Source: an uncultured Oscillospiraceae bacterium (GTDB lineage Bacteria > Bacillota > Clostridia > Oscillospirales > Oscillospiraceae). From it: a stretch of 41,412 nucleotides of DNA. This document shows, piece after piece, positions 1 through 8,343 of this stretch. How positions within the stretch are numbered: position 1 is the stretch's first letter; each line of letters starts with the position of its first letter. The translations under genes and the position numbers were made by a program. The stretch is taken from contig CALXDC010000023.1 in assembly GCA_944386975.1 (NCBI GenBank), forward strand, positions 1 to 41,412, in the 5' to 3' direction. Under the pieces are notes generated by a model. The model had not been told where the DNA came from. It saw only the letters and a program-made list of their open reading frames with translations, and searched no databases.

Positions 1-695
1 TCGTGGCAGCCGCAGGTGCACTCGGGGCCGTGGTCGTGGTGGTGCGCATGCGCGTGGGCGTGACGGGCCTCCTCCAGAAGCTCCTCCTCCAGCTCCCCCT
101 TCCGATCCATGGCGGAGAGAATCTGCTCTCCGCTGAGCTGGTCCCAGGGGGTGGTGATAATGGGGGCCTTGGGGTTCTTCTCCCGCAGCATGGCCACGGC
201 AGCCTCCAGCTTCTCCCCGTCCATCTTCTGGGTGCGGCTGAGAACGATGGTGCCGGCATGCTCCACCTGGTTGTTGTAAAACTCCCCGAAGTTCTTCATA
301 TAGACCTTGCACTTGGTGCCGTCGGCCACGGTGATGGCGCTGCCGAGGGCCATGTCCGGCTCCCTTACCGCCACATCGGCCACCGCCTTCAGCACATCGG
401 ACAGCTTGCCCACGCCGGAGGGCTCGATAAGGATGCGGTCGGGATGGAACTGCTCCATCACCTGGTGCAGCGCCTTACCGAAGTCCCCCACCAGGGAACA
501 GCAGATGCAGCCGGAGTTCATCTCGCTGATCTGGATGCCTGCGTCCTTGAGGAAGCCTCCGTCGATGCCGATCTCTCCAAACTCATTTTCGATCAGCACG
601 ATCTGCTCCCCCTTGAGGGCCTCCTCCAGCAGCTTTTTGATCAGGGAGGTTTTTCCCGCCCCCAGGAACCCGGAGATCACGTCTACTTTTGTCAT
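1..695 (-). CDS. CobW/P47K-family GTPase, C-terminus off the left edge
   Basis: G3E-family GTPase of the CobW/HypB/UreG type. Members load or handle metal cofactors for metalloenzymes; the client here is unknown. Seen: start ATG at 695, Walker A GFLGAGKT at residues 9-16, the switch I Glu segment ENEFGEIGID, the family metal-binding motif GCICC, and a GTP-specificity-like TQKMD. The visible C-terminus turns His/Cys rich (HAHAHHHDHG followed by CTCGC), as in metal-binding CobW tails. The protein is incomplete: about 231 residues are visible and the stop lies outside the window. It diverges from the ThrE pair across about 250 bp. The window holds a second, distinct CobW gene (24141-24737), which suggests several metallochaperones in this genome. 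Confidence 0.88.
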   Translation of the reverse strand, partial: MTKVDVISGFLGAGKTSLIKKLLEEALKGEQIVLIENEFGEIGIDGGFLKDAGIQISEMNSGCICCSLVGDFGKALHQVMEQFHPDRILIEPSGVGKLSDVLKAVADVAVREPDMALGSAITVADGTKCKVYMKNFGEFYNNQVEHAGTIVLSRTQKMDGEKLEAAVAMLREKNPKAPIITTPWDQLSGEQILSAMDRKGELEEELLEEARHAHAHAHHHDHGPECTCGCH

Positions 696-871
696 GAATA
701 CGCCTCATTTCATTATTTTCTGCAGTATATCCTACACCATTTTTTTAAAATTGCAAGAGGATTCCGCCCTGCGCCGCAAAATTTCCCCCACTCCTCCAAT
801 CGAGACGCACCATATTCCAAATTCCAGGTGGAATTTCCCCAAATTTTCCCCGTTTTTTCCAACAAAAGCGG

Positions 872-901
872 TTGCGAAACCGCCCTTCCCTGTGCTATAC
901 T
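872..901 (+). promoter_or_regulatory. Promoter candidate for the ThrE pair
   Basis: TTGCGA (872-877), 18-bp spacer, TATACT (896-901) with an extended -10 TGC just before it. It sits 41 bp ahead of the ATG at 942 and an AGGAGG at 930-935. Found by eye only. Confidence 0.55.
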
Positions 902-941
902 CTCTCGGGATTCTTCCCCAGTACACTACAGGAGGTACGCC

Positions 942-1721
942 ATGTGTCCCCATCCTGACCGCCAGTCGGTGGACTACGCCAATGAATATCTCAGCAATGC
1001 CCTGTCCATCGGAGAGCAGATGCTCCGCTCCGGCGCGGAGGTGAGCCGGGTGGAGGACAGCATCCGCCGCATCTGCACCGCCTACGGCGCGGAGCGGGTG
1101 GACGTGTTCACCATCACCTCCTCCATCGTGGTCACCATCTCCGGCAAGACCTTCGGCACCGTCACCCAGACCCGGCGGATCTCCGGGCTGCAGTTCGACC
1201 TGAGACGGCTGGAGCGGCTCAACGAGCTGTCCCGGCTCATCGCCCAGCACCTGCCCCCCATGGAAAAGGTGGAGGAGGCTCTGGAGCGCATCCGCACCAC
1301 CCCCGGCCACAGCTTTCCCGCCCAGCTTGGCATCTGGGCCCTGATCTCCGCCTCCTTCACCCTCTTCTTCGGCGGCTCCTGGCTGGACGCCGTGGCCTCC
1401 GCCCTTATCGGCGTCCTCCTCAAATACGCCGACCGGGGACTCAAGTGGCTGGAGCTCAACGGCTTTCTCGCCGCCCTTCTCTGCTCCGGCTTCGGCGGGC
1501 TTCTGTCCTTCCTGGCGGTCCAGTGGGGATTCGGAGACTCGGTGGAGAAAATCAACATCGGCAACATCATGCTGCTGATCCCCGGCATCATGCTCACCAA
1601 CTCCCTGCGGGATCTCTTCAACGGGGACACCATCTCCGGCCTTCTCCGTTTTCTGGAGGCAGTGCTGCTGTCCATGACCATCGCCGCCGGCTTTGTGGCG
1701 GCCTCTGTGATCGGGGGGTGA
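942..1721 (+). CDS. Threonine/serine exporter family protein, ThrE N-terminal half (DUF1212, YjjP-like)
   Basis: A 259-aa protein matching the N-terminal half of ThrE-type amino-acid exporters. Seen: the family-like opening (ANEYLSNALSIGEQMLRSGAEVSRVEDSI), a cytoplasmic first part of about 125 residues, then roughly four to five membrane segments from residue 125 on, including the stretch LIPGIMLTNSLRDLF typical of the family. The start is set by AGGAGG at 930-935; the same frame stays open far upstream, but that stretch is antisense to the CobW gene. The next gene begins 4 bp after the stop and encodes the other half, so the two should form one two-component exporter. Transport of Thr/Ser is inferred from family; related pairs move dicarboxylates. 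Confidence 0.85.
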   Translation: MCPHPDRQSVDYANEYLSNALSIGEQMLRSGAEVSRVEDSIRRICTAYGAERVDVFTITSSIVVTISGKTFGTVTQTRRISGLQFDLRRLERLNELSRLIAQHLPPMEKVEEALERIRTTPGHSFPAQLGIWALISASFTLFFGGSWLDAVASALIGVLLKYADRGLKWLELNGFLAALLCSGFGGLLSFLAVQWGFGDSVEKINIGNIMLLIPGIMLTNSLRDLFNGDTISGLLRFLEAVLLSMTIAAGFVAASVIGG

Positions 1722-1725
1722 ACGC

Positions 1726-2172
1726 ATGACCATTCTCATTCAGCTCGTCACCGCCTTCGCCGGCTCCCTGGGCTTCGCCCTCCTCTTCAACATCCGCCGG
1801 GACCGGCTCTTCCCCGCCGCCATGGGGGGATTGCTGGCCTGGGGGGTCTACCTTCTCATCGGCCCTCTGGTGGCCTGGGACGTGCCCCGGTTCTTCATCG
1901 CCTCCCTGGCCCTGACCCTCTACGCCGAGATCATGGCCCGGATGAAAAAATCCCCCGCCACCGTGTTCCTGGTATCCGCCTCCATCCCCCTGATCCCCGG
2001 CGGCTCTCTCTACACCACCATGCAGTACGCCGTCAGCGCCCAGTGGGAGGCCTTCACCACCCAGGGCATGAATACCCTCCTCCTGGCGGGGGCCATTGCC
2101 GGAGGGATGCTGTGCATGATGGCCATTCTCCATGTATGCCACCGGCTCTATCTGCTGGTCCGGCAGGCATAA
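1726..2172 (+). CDS. Threonine/serine exporter family protein, ThrE C-terminal half (DUF3815, YjjB-like)
   Basis: A 148-aa membrane protein with about four hydrophobic helices. It has the YjjB-type segments: a first helix LVTAFAGSLGFALLFNI and the proline/glycine-rich loop SIPLIPGGSLYTTM, which mirrors the LIPG loop of the upstream partner. It starts 4 bp after the partner's stop, so the two are co-transcribed and probably translationally coupled. It corresponds to the C-terminal half of fused ThrE proteins. The substrate cannot be told from sequence. Confidence 0.83.
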   Translation: MTILIQLVTAFAGSLGFALLFNIRRDRLFPAAMGGLLAWGVYLLIGPLVAWDVPRFFIASLALTLYAEIMARMKKSPATVFLVSASIPLIPGGSLYTTMQYAVSAQWEAFTTQGMNTLLLAGAIAGGMLCMMAILHVCHRLYLLVRQA

Positions 2173-2211
2173 GAAAGTCTCACACGGACAGGAAAAACAG
2201 ACGTTTGTTTC

Positions 2212-2240
2212 TTGCTTTTCCCCTCCGCCTCCTCTATAAT
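2212..2240 (+). promoter_or_regulatory. Promoter candidate for the PfkB kinase
   Basis: TTGCTT (2212-2217), 17-bp spacer, perfect TATAAT (2235-2240). The start codon lies 29 bp downstream, preceded by ACAGGAGGT. A good sigma-A type match. Confidence 0.7.
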
Positions 2241-2269
2241 GGTGCAAACAACCCACAGGAGGTCTCAGT

Positions 2270-3232
2270 ATGCCTTACGATGTTACCGCCATCGGCGAGC
2301 TGCTCATCGACTTTGCCACCAAGGGCAGCAACGACGCCGGTTACCCCGTGATGGAAGCCAATCCCGGCGGCGCGCCGGGGAATTTTCTGGCCGCCCTCAC
2401 CGCCTATGGCCAGCGCACCGCCTTCCTGGGCAAGGTGGGAGACGACGCCTTCGGCCATCTCCTTCTGAACACTCTCTCCGCCGCCGGCATCGAGACCCGG
2501 GGCATCGTGACGGACCCCTCCGTCTTTACCACCCTGGCCTTCGTCACCTTCTCCCCGGAGGGGGACCGGTCCTTCAGCTTCGCCCGAAAGCCCGGGGCTG
2601 ACACCTGCCTCACCTTCGAGGAGCTGGACCTCTCCCTCATCGACGAGAGCCGCCTGTTCCACTTCGGCACGCTCAGCCTCACCGGCGAGCCGGTCCGCAC
2701 CGCCACCCAGAAGGCGGTGGCCTACGCCAAAGAGCGGAGCAAGACCATCACCTTCGACCCCAACCTCCGCCTCCCCCTGTGGGAGAGTGAAACGGCTGCC
2801 AGGGAGCAGATTCTCTGGGGGCTCCATCAGGCGGACGTGGTGAAGATCAGTGACAACGAGGTGGAGTTTCTCTGGGGCTGCGGAGAGGAGGAGGGAGGAC
2901 GCCGTCTGCTGGAGGAATTCGGCGTGAAACTGGCCATGGTGACCTTAGGACCCAAGGGCTGCTACCTCACCAACGGCAAATACGCCGTCCACGCCCCCTG
3001 CCCCCCGGCCAACACCATCGATACCACCGGCGCCGGGGATATCTTCGGCGGCAGCGCCGTCAGCCGCTTTTTGGAGATCGGCAAGGAGCCGGAGGACCTC
3101 ACCGATGCGGACCTCATGGACATCGCCGCCTTTGCCTCCATGGCCTCCAGCCTCTCCACGGAGAAGCGGGGCGGCATCCCCGCCATCGTCCCTCTGGAGA
3201 CGGTCCGGGCCGCCCTGGCCAAGCAGGCATAA
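2270..3232 (+). CDS. PfkB-family carbohydrate kinase, probable fructokinase
   Basis: Cytosolic ATP-dependent sugar kinase of the ribokinase/PfkB family, 320 aa, a normal length. Seen: the N-terminal sugar-binding signature NPGGAPGNFLAAL (second Gly-Gly motif), TFDPNLRLPLW mid-protein, and the C-terminal signature DTTGAGDIFGGS, whose Asp (about residue 257) is the catalytic base. The NPGGAP(A/G)N form and overall pattern are most like fructokinases (fructose to fructose-6-phosphate), but 2-keto-3-deoxygluconate or other sugar kinases cannot be excluded. It has its own promoter and a strong terminator, so it is monocistronic. No sugar transporter or hydrolase adjoins it. Confidence 0.85.
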   Translation: MPYDVTAIGELLIDFATKGSNDAGYPVMEANPGGAPGNFLAALTAYGQRTAFLGKVGDDAFGHLLLNTLSAAGIETRGIVTDPSVFTTLAFVTFSPEGDRSFSFARKPGADTCLTFEELDLSLIDESRLFHFGTLSLTGEPVRTATQKAVAYAKERSKTITFDPNLRLPLWESETAAREQILWGLHQADVVKISDNEVEFLWGCGEEEGGRRLLEEFGVKLAMVTLGPKGCYLTNGKYAVHAPCPPANTIDTTGAGDIFGGSAVSRFLEIGKEPEDLTDADLMDIAAFASMASSLSTEKRGGIPAIVPLETVRAALAKQA

Positions 3233-3250
3233 CGAAATTCCTGAACAAGA

Positions 3251-3290
3251 AAGAAGTCCCGGCGGAGCGCTCCGCCGGGGCTTCTTTTCT
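3251..3290 (+). terminator. Rho-independent terminator after the PfkB kinase
   Basis: GAAG-CCCGGCGGA stem with a short GCGC apex and its complement, then CTTCTTTTCT. A near-perfect stem of more than 12 bp, 20 bp after the stop codon. Confidence 0.88.
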
Positions 3291-3350
3291 CCCAGCCTCT
3301 GTAATGGTATTTTACTTTACTCCTATGCGCGTCGGTTTTTCTTTCAGATG

Positions 3351-3379
3351 TTGACATAACCTTGGGATTAGCGTATAGT
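3351..3379 (+). promoter_or_regulatory. Sigma-A promoter of the SLH/GH18 gene
   Basis: Consensus TTGACA (3351-3356), 17-bp spacer, TATAGT (3374-3379). Transcription should begin near 3386. This places the in-frame ATG at 3382 outside the message and supports the start at 3418. Confidence 0.8.
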
Positions 3380-3417
3380 AAATGGTACCAATTGACAGGG
3401 AAAGGGGCGTTTTTGTC

Positions 3418-5118
3418 ATGTCGCGTCGTTCACTGGGTTCCATTTTCATCGCGCTCTGCCTGACGCTGGCCCTCAGCGCCAGTCTGGCCCCCGGGGCTAT
3501 GGCCGACGGGGCTTACTCCGACGTGCCCGCCGGCCACTGGGCCAACGGAGAGATCCAGCGAGCCACCGCCGCCGGTCTCTTCACCGGCTACCCCGACGGC
3601 ACCTTCGGCCTGGGGAAGAGTCTGAAGCGGTCGGAGTTCGCCGTGGCCCTGTGCCGCTTCTTCGGCTGGGAGCCGGAGACCGGCGCCGCCTCCTCCTTCT
3701 CCGACTGCACCAACGCCTATTACATTCCCTATATCGAGGCCCTCCTCACCCACGGCGCGGTGGACGGCGGCGGAGCCTTCCGCCCCTCCGACCCCATTAC
3801 CCGGGGGGAGATGGCGGAGATGATGGTGCGAGGCCTGGGGTACCGGTCCCTGGCGGATGCTGCCGTGGCAAATCAGGAGAAAAATCCCTTTATCGACGTA
3901 TCTTATGACGACCCCGGCGCCGGATACATCCTGGTGGCCTATGCCCTGGGCATCCTCCAGGGCAATGGGGACGGCACCTTCCGCCCCGACGGCACCGCCA
4001 CCCGGGAGCAGGCCGCCGCCCTGCTGGTGCGGACCTACGACCGCTACACCAGCGCCCTCAGCTGGGTCCACGGCTTCTATGCCCTATCCTCCTATAGTAA
4101 GATCGACCTCACCGGGGAGATGGACGCGGTATCCGTAGGCTGGTCCCGTCTGGAGGTGGGAAGCGACGGCGTCCCCTACCTGCTGACGGAGCGCACCGGG
4201 GACAACAGCTGGGCCGTCCCCGACGGATCGGAGCTGGCCACCGGCTACTTCGCAGACCACCATGTCCCCTGCAACCTCAGCGTGTTCACCTCCACCTACG
4301 ACAGTCTCACCCTCTCCGACGGCACTGAAACCAGCGATCTGGCCGCTATTTTGTCCACGGACGAGAGCCGGACCCAGGCCGCCCGGGCCATCGCCGACGG
4401 GGCCGGGGACTACGCCGGGGTCACCATCGACTTTGAAGGTCTTCGGAACCGCAGCGGCATGAAGGACGCCTTCGTGGACTTCCTGGAAACGCTGCGGGGG
4501 CTTCTCCGGGAGGATCAGCTCCTCTACGTCTGCGTCTCCGACGACACCTGGTATGACGGCTATGACTACCGCGCCATCGGGGAGGTGGCGGACAAGGTGA
4601 TTCTTATGGCACACGACTACGACTTCACCATCCCCGACTACTACGTGGGCAGAGATGCTCTGGAAAATCCCAATCCCTCTGCCGGCCTCACCGACGTGTT
4701 CGGAGCCCTGGCCGCTCTCACCGACCCGGACACCGGCCTGCAGGATCTCAGCAAGGCGGCATTGGCGGTGTCCATCGACTCCTCCGGCTATCAGGTGGAT
4801 GAAAATGGTGCCATCGCCTCCACCGACCGCTTCGCTCCCGCCCCCTCCACCCTGGTCAAGCGGCTGCAGCAGCAGTCGGCAGTGATGGGCTGGGACGACG
4901 AAGACAAGGTCCCCTACGTCACCTACACCATCGAGGACGGCACCCGGTACACCGTTTGGTATGAGGACGCCCGGTCCGTCACGGAGAAGATCCGCCTGGC
5001 CCGGATGTTCGGCATCGACGGTCTCTCCCTGTGGTATGTGGGCAGCATCCCCACCTATGAGGAGGAGGGGCTCCACTACAACGTGTGGCAGGCAGTGCTG
5101 GACCAGCGGGAGAGCTGA
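3418..5118 (+). CDS. SLH-domain cell-surface protein with GH18 glycosyl hydrolase domain
   Basis: Secreted surface enzyme, 566 aa. Seen: a signal peptide (MSRRS, a hydrophobic core, then APGAMADG), three S-layer homology repeats at about residues 29-82, 90-150 and 160-215 (YSDVPAGHWA..., YIPYIEALL..., FIDVSYDD...), then a catalytic domain at about 225-560. The domain has the GH18 signature strand ending in TIDFEGL, with the likely acid/base Glu near residue 340, and the late strand GIDGLSLWYVG. SLH repeats tether proteins to pyruvylated wall polymer. The GH18 part resembles YaaH/YdhD-type wall or spore-cortex glucosidases rather than secreted chitinases, so a cell-wall role is likely (inference). 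Start 3418 is chosen because the promoter excludes 3382 and AGGGAAAGGGG lies just upstream. Confidence 0.85.
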   Translation: MSRRSLGSIFIALCLTLALSASLAPGAMADGAYSDVPAGHWANGEIQRATAAGLFTGYPDGTFGLGKSLKRSEFAVALCRFFGWEPETGAASSFSDCTNAYYIPYIEALLTHGAVDGGGAFRPSDPITRGEMAEMMVRGLGYRSLADAAVANQEKNPFIDVSYDDPGAGYILVAYALGILQGNGDGTFRPDGTATREQAAALLVRTYDRYTSALSWVHGFYALSSYSKIDLTGEMDAVSVGWSRLEVGSDGVPYLLTERTGDNSWAVPDGSELATGYFADHHVPCNLSVFTSTYDSLTLSDGTETSDLAAILSTDESRTQAARAIADGAGDYAGVTIDFEGLRNRSGMKDAFVDFLETLRGLLREDQLLYVCVSDDTWYDGYDYRAIGEVADKVILMAHDYDFTIPDYYVGRDALENPNPSAGLTDVFGALAALTDPDTGLQDLSKAALAVSIDSSGYQVDENGAIASTDRFAPAPSTLVKRLQQQSAVMGWDDEDKVPYVTYTIEDGTRYTVWYEDARSVTEKIRLARMFGIDGLSLWYVGSIPTYEEEGLHYNVWQAVLDQRES

Positions 5119-5149
5119 ACCGGGATTGTCGGTTTGTTTCGAAGAACAC

Positions 5150-5185
5150 GAAAGCGGATCTGCTGTTGCAGATCCGCTTTTCTTT
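5150..5185 (+). terminator. Terminator after the SLH/GH18 gene
   Basis: AAAGCGGATCTGC, loop TGTT, GCAGATCCGCTTT, then TCTTT. A perfect 13-bp stem. The A-rich left side means it can also stop the convergent gene at 5222-5722. Confidence 0.9.
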
Positions 5186-5221
5186 ATATCGCAAAGGCAC
5201 GCAAGTGGTTTTCCTTTTCAC

Positions 5222-5722
5222 CTAATCCCGCAGCATCCACCGGTAAGCCTGACTGGTGGTCCACATGTCGAGGCACAGAAAGCACCCGGCTCCCGCCTGG
5301 GCCATACCCAAAGCCAGGGCCCACCGGGTCCCCTCCTGCCGCATCAGCGTCAGCATGAGAAGGCCGTTGACCAGCAGCACCACGCCGATGCCCACCAGCC
5401 AGTCCGCCCGGCGGTGGAACCGCTCCCAGCGCACCGCCAGAGCCCGCCGTGCCTCCTCGTCCAGCTCCGGGGCGCCGTCTCCGGTCCGCCCTGCCAGCAG
5501 CGACGCCGCCAGCAGCAGCGCCAGTCCCCACAGGCCGCCGTATACCGCCGCACCCCACTGCACCGGCCAGAACAGCAGCGCCGCGCCGCCGATCACCAAG
5601 GCCGCCGCCACCGAGAGCCGCCGCCCTCTCCCCCGCCGCAGCCGCAGCCGCTCCTGGGCCCCTTCCAGGCCCATCCGCTGGGCCGGTGCTATGCCGCTCT
5701 GCTGTTGTCCGCCGTCAGGCAT
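5222..5722 (-). CDS. Hypothetical four-helix membrane protein
   Basis: A 166-aa protein not recognised. From the start (MPDGG) it has a short polar, arginine-rich cytoplasmic stretch (residues 1-38), two adjacent hydrophobic helices (about 39-60 and 62-80), a charged linker with PELDEEARRAL, then two more helices (about 110-130 and 134-155). The start is supported by AAAGGAGGAAG just upstream. It resembles the many small SdpI/DUF3784-like membrane proteins of Firmicutes, but no diagnostic motif is visible. It is convergent with the SLH gene and stands alone. Confidence 0.65.
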   Translation of the reverse strand: MPDGGQQQSGIAPAQRMGLEGAQERLRLRRGRGRRLSVAAALVIGGAALLFWPVQWGAAVYGGLWGLALLLAASLLAGRTGDGAPELDEEARRALAVRWERFHRRADWLVGIGVVLLVNGLLMLTLMRQEGTRWALALGMAQAGAGCFLCLDMWTTSQAYRWMLRD

Positions 5723-6103
5723 ATCATCTTCCTCCTTTTGTCCGCTATCCGTTCACAGCCGTCCGTTTGGCGCTGCTATTCTTTTGCAGTGTTACATTGT
5801 ACCACGGATACACCGGTTTTTCCAGTCTTGTTTCCGTTAAAATGCAGATTTTTCGCTTTCTTCGGCGTTTTCCCGGAAAATGCTCCGAGTCATGGTGAAT
5901 ATAGCAAAATTTCTCCAGGAAGCGTTGTACCTCCTTGAACCTGAAATCTGTCTGCCGCCTCTCTCTCTTTTTCTTGCATTTATTAAATTAATGTGTTATC
6001 CTTGTGTCATAAATGGCGAATTTTGTAAGTCGTTGTTGCTTCTGTTGTGTTGTGCGGCGGGCAAGGAACCTGCCGAAACTGTGGATAAAGAGGTTTTCTC
6101 CCT
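5723..6103. other. Intergenic region between divergent genes, 381 bp
   Basis: No gene found. The middle is AT-rich. A weak plus-strand promoter guess is TTGCAT (5974-5979), 17 bp, TATCCT (5997-6002), placing a leader of about 100 nt before the gene at 6104. A short imperfect GC hairpin (GGCGGG...CCTGCC) lies at about 6057-6076. No riboswitch signature was recognised, including the c-di-GMP classes. Confidence 0.4.
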
Positions 6104-6697
6104 ATGGCTTCGCTTGTTTTGGGCCTGCTCGGTTTTCTGGCCTATCTGCTCTATGACGTCAACAGCGTCACCAAAAAGAATCCCCTGGCACACAGTTTGT
6201 TTGCCGTGGGCAGCGCCCTGCTGCTGGCGGCCACCGTGTGGGATCTCGCCGCCGCGTGGCGTGCGGGGGCTCTCCGTTCGCCGGGCAGCTGGCTGCTGGC
6301 GGTCTGCGCCATCGCCTTCGGCTGTCTGCTTCTCTACACGCTCTTTTTTTCGCTGCCTTTTGACGAAACCTACCGCAGCCAGAACGCCCCCCGCCGGGTT
6401 TATGACCGGGGGATGTACGCCCTGTGCCGTCATCCCGGCGTGCTGTGGTTCTTTTTGTTTTATCTCTGCCTGGGGTTGGCCTGCCTGCCCGGACGGCTGC
6501 TGGTCCACGGCATGCTCTTCTCCTTGTGCAACCTCCTGTACGTCCTCTTCCAGGACCGCTGGACCTTCCCCCGGACCTTCCCCGACTACCCCGACTACCG
6601 CCGCGCCGTTCCCTTCCTCCTGCCCACGATCCGGAGCCTTCGGACCGCATGGCTGACCCGGCGCTGCGCCGCAGACAAAGGAGGCGCCGCCTCATGA
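6104..6697 (+). CDS. Isoprenylcysteine-carboxyl-methyltransferase-like (ICMT/PEMT superfamily) membrane protein
   Basis: A 197-aa integral membrane protein with about five hydrophobic helices. The part from residue 95 on has the layout of the ICMT/PEMT-type membrane methyltransferases: YDRGMYALCRHPGVLWFF carries the R-H-P element, and a C-terminal helix is followed by a charged segment (DRWTFPRTFPDYPDYRR) where family members bind the cofactor. The expected catalytic/cofactor residues are only partly recognisable, so methyl transfer from SAM is a family-based guess. The ATG of the next gene overlaps this stop (ATGA at 6694-6697), meaning tight coupling to a GH3-family gene. It is the first gene of a three-gene operon ending with a c-di-GMP protein. 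Confidence 0.65.
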   Translation: MASLVLGLLGFLAYLLYDVNSVTKKNPLAHSLFAVGSALLLAATVWDLAAAWRAGALRSPGSWLLAVCAIAFGCLLLYTLFFSLPFDETYRSQNAPRRVYDRGMYALCRHPGVLWFFLFYLCLGLACLPGRLLVHGMLFSLCNLLYVLFQDRWTFPRTFPDYPDYRRAVPFLLPTIRSLRTAWLTRRCAADKGGAAS

Positions 6698-8343
6698 GAT
6701 TCCAGGAAAAGATGCGGGAATACTCCAAGGAGGAGCTGTGGCGAGAGTACTGCGGGTTTTTGGACCTGTCCCTGTCGGAGTACATGACCATTCAGCGGCG
6801 GCTGCTGCTGGAGCAGATGGAGCTGTGGTCCTCCTGCGCCCTGGGCCAGACCTTTTTGAAGGGCCGCTGCCCCCACACGGTGGAGGAGTTCCGGGAGATG
6901 GTGCCCCTCACCACCTATGACGACTACGCCGCCACACTGCTCAGCAAGCAGGCCAGCGACCTGCCGGCGGAGCCGGTTTTGTGGATTCAGACCACCTGGG
7001 AGGGGGGCATCCATCCCCTGAAGGTGGCCCCTTATACCAGGAGCATGCTGGACACCTACAAGCGCAACGTGATGGCCTGCTTCATGATGGCCACCAGCAA
7101 GTGCAAGGGGGATTTCGACATCTCCGTCACCGACCACATGCTCTATGCACTGGCCCCCCTGCCCTATGCCACCGGCCTTCTTCCCCTCCTGCTCAAGGAC
7201 GAGATCGACGTGGATTTCCTGCCCCCGGTGAAGGATGCGGCCAGCATGAGCTTCAAGGAGCGCAATATCGCCGGCTTCAAGCTGGGCATGCGCCACGGCA
7301 TCGAGTACGTCTTCGGCCTGGGCAGCGTCACCTACTACGTCAGCCGCAGTCTCTCCGCCCTGCAGAAAAGCGCCGGCGGCAGTTCCCTGGCCAGCAAGCT
7401 CACCTCCATCTCCCCCACCCGGCTGCTGCGGTATCTCTCCGCCATGCGCAAGTGCAAGAAGGAGGGCCGGGAGCTGCTGCCCAGGGATCTGTTCCAGCTG
7501 AAGGGCATCATGTGCGCCGGCACCGACAACAACTGCTACAAGGACGATTTGGAGCGGCTGTGGGGCGTGCGGCCCATGGAGATCTTTGCAGGCACCGAGC
7601 CCACCTGCATCGGCACGGAAACCTGGAGTCGGGAGGGCATGTACTTCTTCCCCGACGCCTGCTTCTATGAGTTCATCCCCCCGCGGGAGATGGAGCGCAG
7701 CATGGCCGATCCCACCTACCAGCCCCGGACGGTGCTGATGGACGAGGTGGTGCCCGGCAGCACCTATGAGATCGTGCTCACCGTCTTCAAGGGCGGCGCC
7801 TTCGCCCGCTACCGGGTGGGGGATCTCTACCGCTGCACCGGCATCGGCAACCGCAGCGAGCAGATTCAGCTGCCCCGCTTCGCCTACGTGGACCGGGTGC
7901 CCTCCATCATCGATATCGCCGGGTTTACCCGAATCTCGGAGAACTCCATCCGCCACGCCATTGAGCTGTCCGGCCTTCAGGTCCACCAGTGGACGGCGAA
8001 AAAGGAGTATTCTCCGGAGAACCGTCCTCTGATGCACCTCTACGTGGAGCTGAGCCCCCAGGTCCTCACCACCTCCGCCATCAGCGCCCAGATCCTCCGG
8101 GAGCATCTGAGCGTTTATTTCAAATATGTGGACCACGATTACCAGGATCTCAAGAAGATCCTGGGCATCGATCCGCTGAAGATCACCATTCTCAAGTGCG
8201 GCACCTTTGACAGCTATGCCCAGCGCTTCGGCCGATCCGTCCGCCGGATGAACCCGGAGAGCTGTGAGGTGGCGGATCTGATGTCCTGTCAAACCCAACT
8301 CTACCATCCGCGAAGGGAGGGCAGCCGATATGACAGGGTATAG
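6694..8343 (+). CDS. GH3 auxin-responsive-promoter family protein (adenylate-forming superfamily)
   Basis: A 549-aa protein of the GH3 family. Plant GH3 enzymes adenylate carboxylic acids and couple them to amino acids; bacterial members are uncharacterised. Seen: LSLSEYMTIQRRLLLEQMELW near the N-terminus, FREMVPLTTYDDYAATL (typical GH3 opening), an acyl-binding core, FAGTEPTCIGTETW in the place of the adenosine motif, and a well-kept FARYRVGDLYRC (the YRxGD nucleotide-hinge motif). Oddity: the phosphate-binding loop, usually SSGTSxG-like, reads TTWEGG here, so ATP chemistry may be altered. The start ATG overlaps the stop upstream and is preceded by AAAGGAGG (6677-6684). The longer open frame upstream is a shadow. 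The stop overlaps the next gene by 14 bp. Confidence 0.85.
   Translation: MRFQEKMREYSKEELWREYCGFLDLSLSEYMTIQRRLLLEQMELWSSCALGQTFLKGRCPHTVEEFREMVPLTTYDDYAATLLSKQASDLPAEPVLWIQTTWEGGIHPLKVAPYTRSMLDTYKRNVMACFMMATSKCKGDFDISVTDHMLYALAPLPYATGLLPLLLKDEIDVDFLPPVKDAASMSFKERNIAGFKLGMRHGIEYVFGLGSVTYYVSRSLSALQKSAGGSSLASKLTSISPTRLLRYLSAMRKCKKEGRELLPRDLFQLKGIMCAGTDNNCYKDDLERLWGVRPMEIFAGTEPTCIGTETWSREGMYFFPDACFYEFIPPREMERSMADPTYQPRTVLMDEVVPGSTYEIVLTVFKGGAFARYRVGDLYRCTGIGNRSEQIQLPRFAYVDRVPSIIDIAGFTRISENSIRHAIELSGLQVHQWTAKKEYSPENRPLMHLYVELSPQVLTTSAISAQILREHLSVYFKYVDHDYQDLKKILGIDPLKITILKCGTFDSYAQRFGRSVRRMNPESCEVADLMSCQTQLYHPRREGSRYDRV

Noticed and set aside
3-941. Long open frame in front of the ThrE N-terminal gene
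   Set aside because: It is antisense to the CobW gene for most of its length, and the AGGAGG at 930-935 with promoter at 872-901 fixes the start at 942.
3382-3417. Upstream ATG for the SLH/GH18 gene
   Set aside because: It lies before the predicted transcription start (about 3386) and would disrupt the signal peptide start; 3418 has a ribosome binding site.
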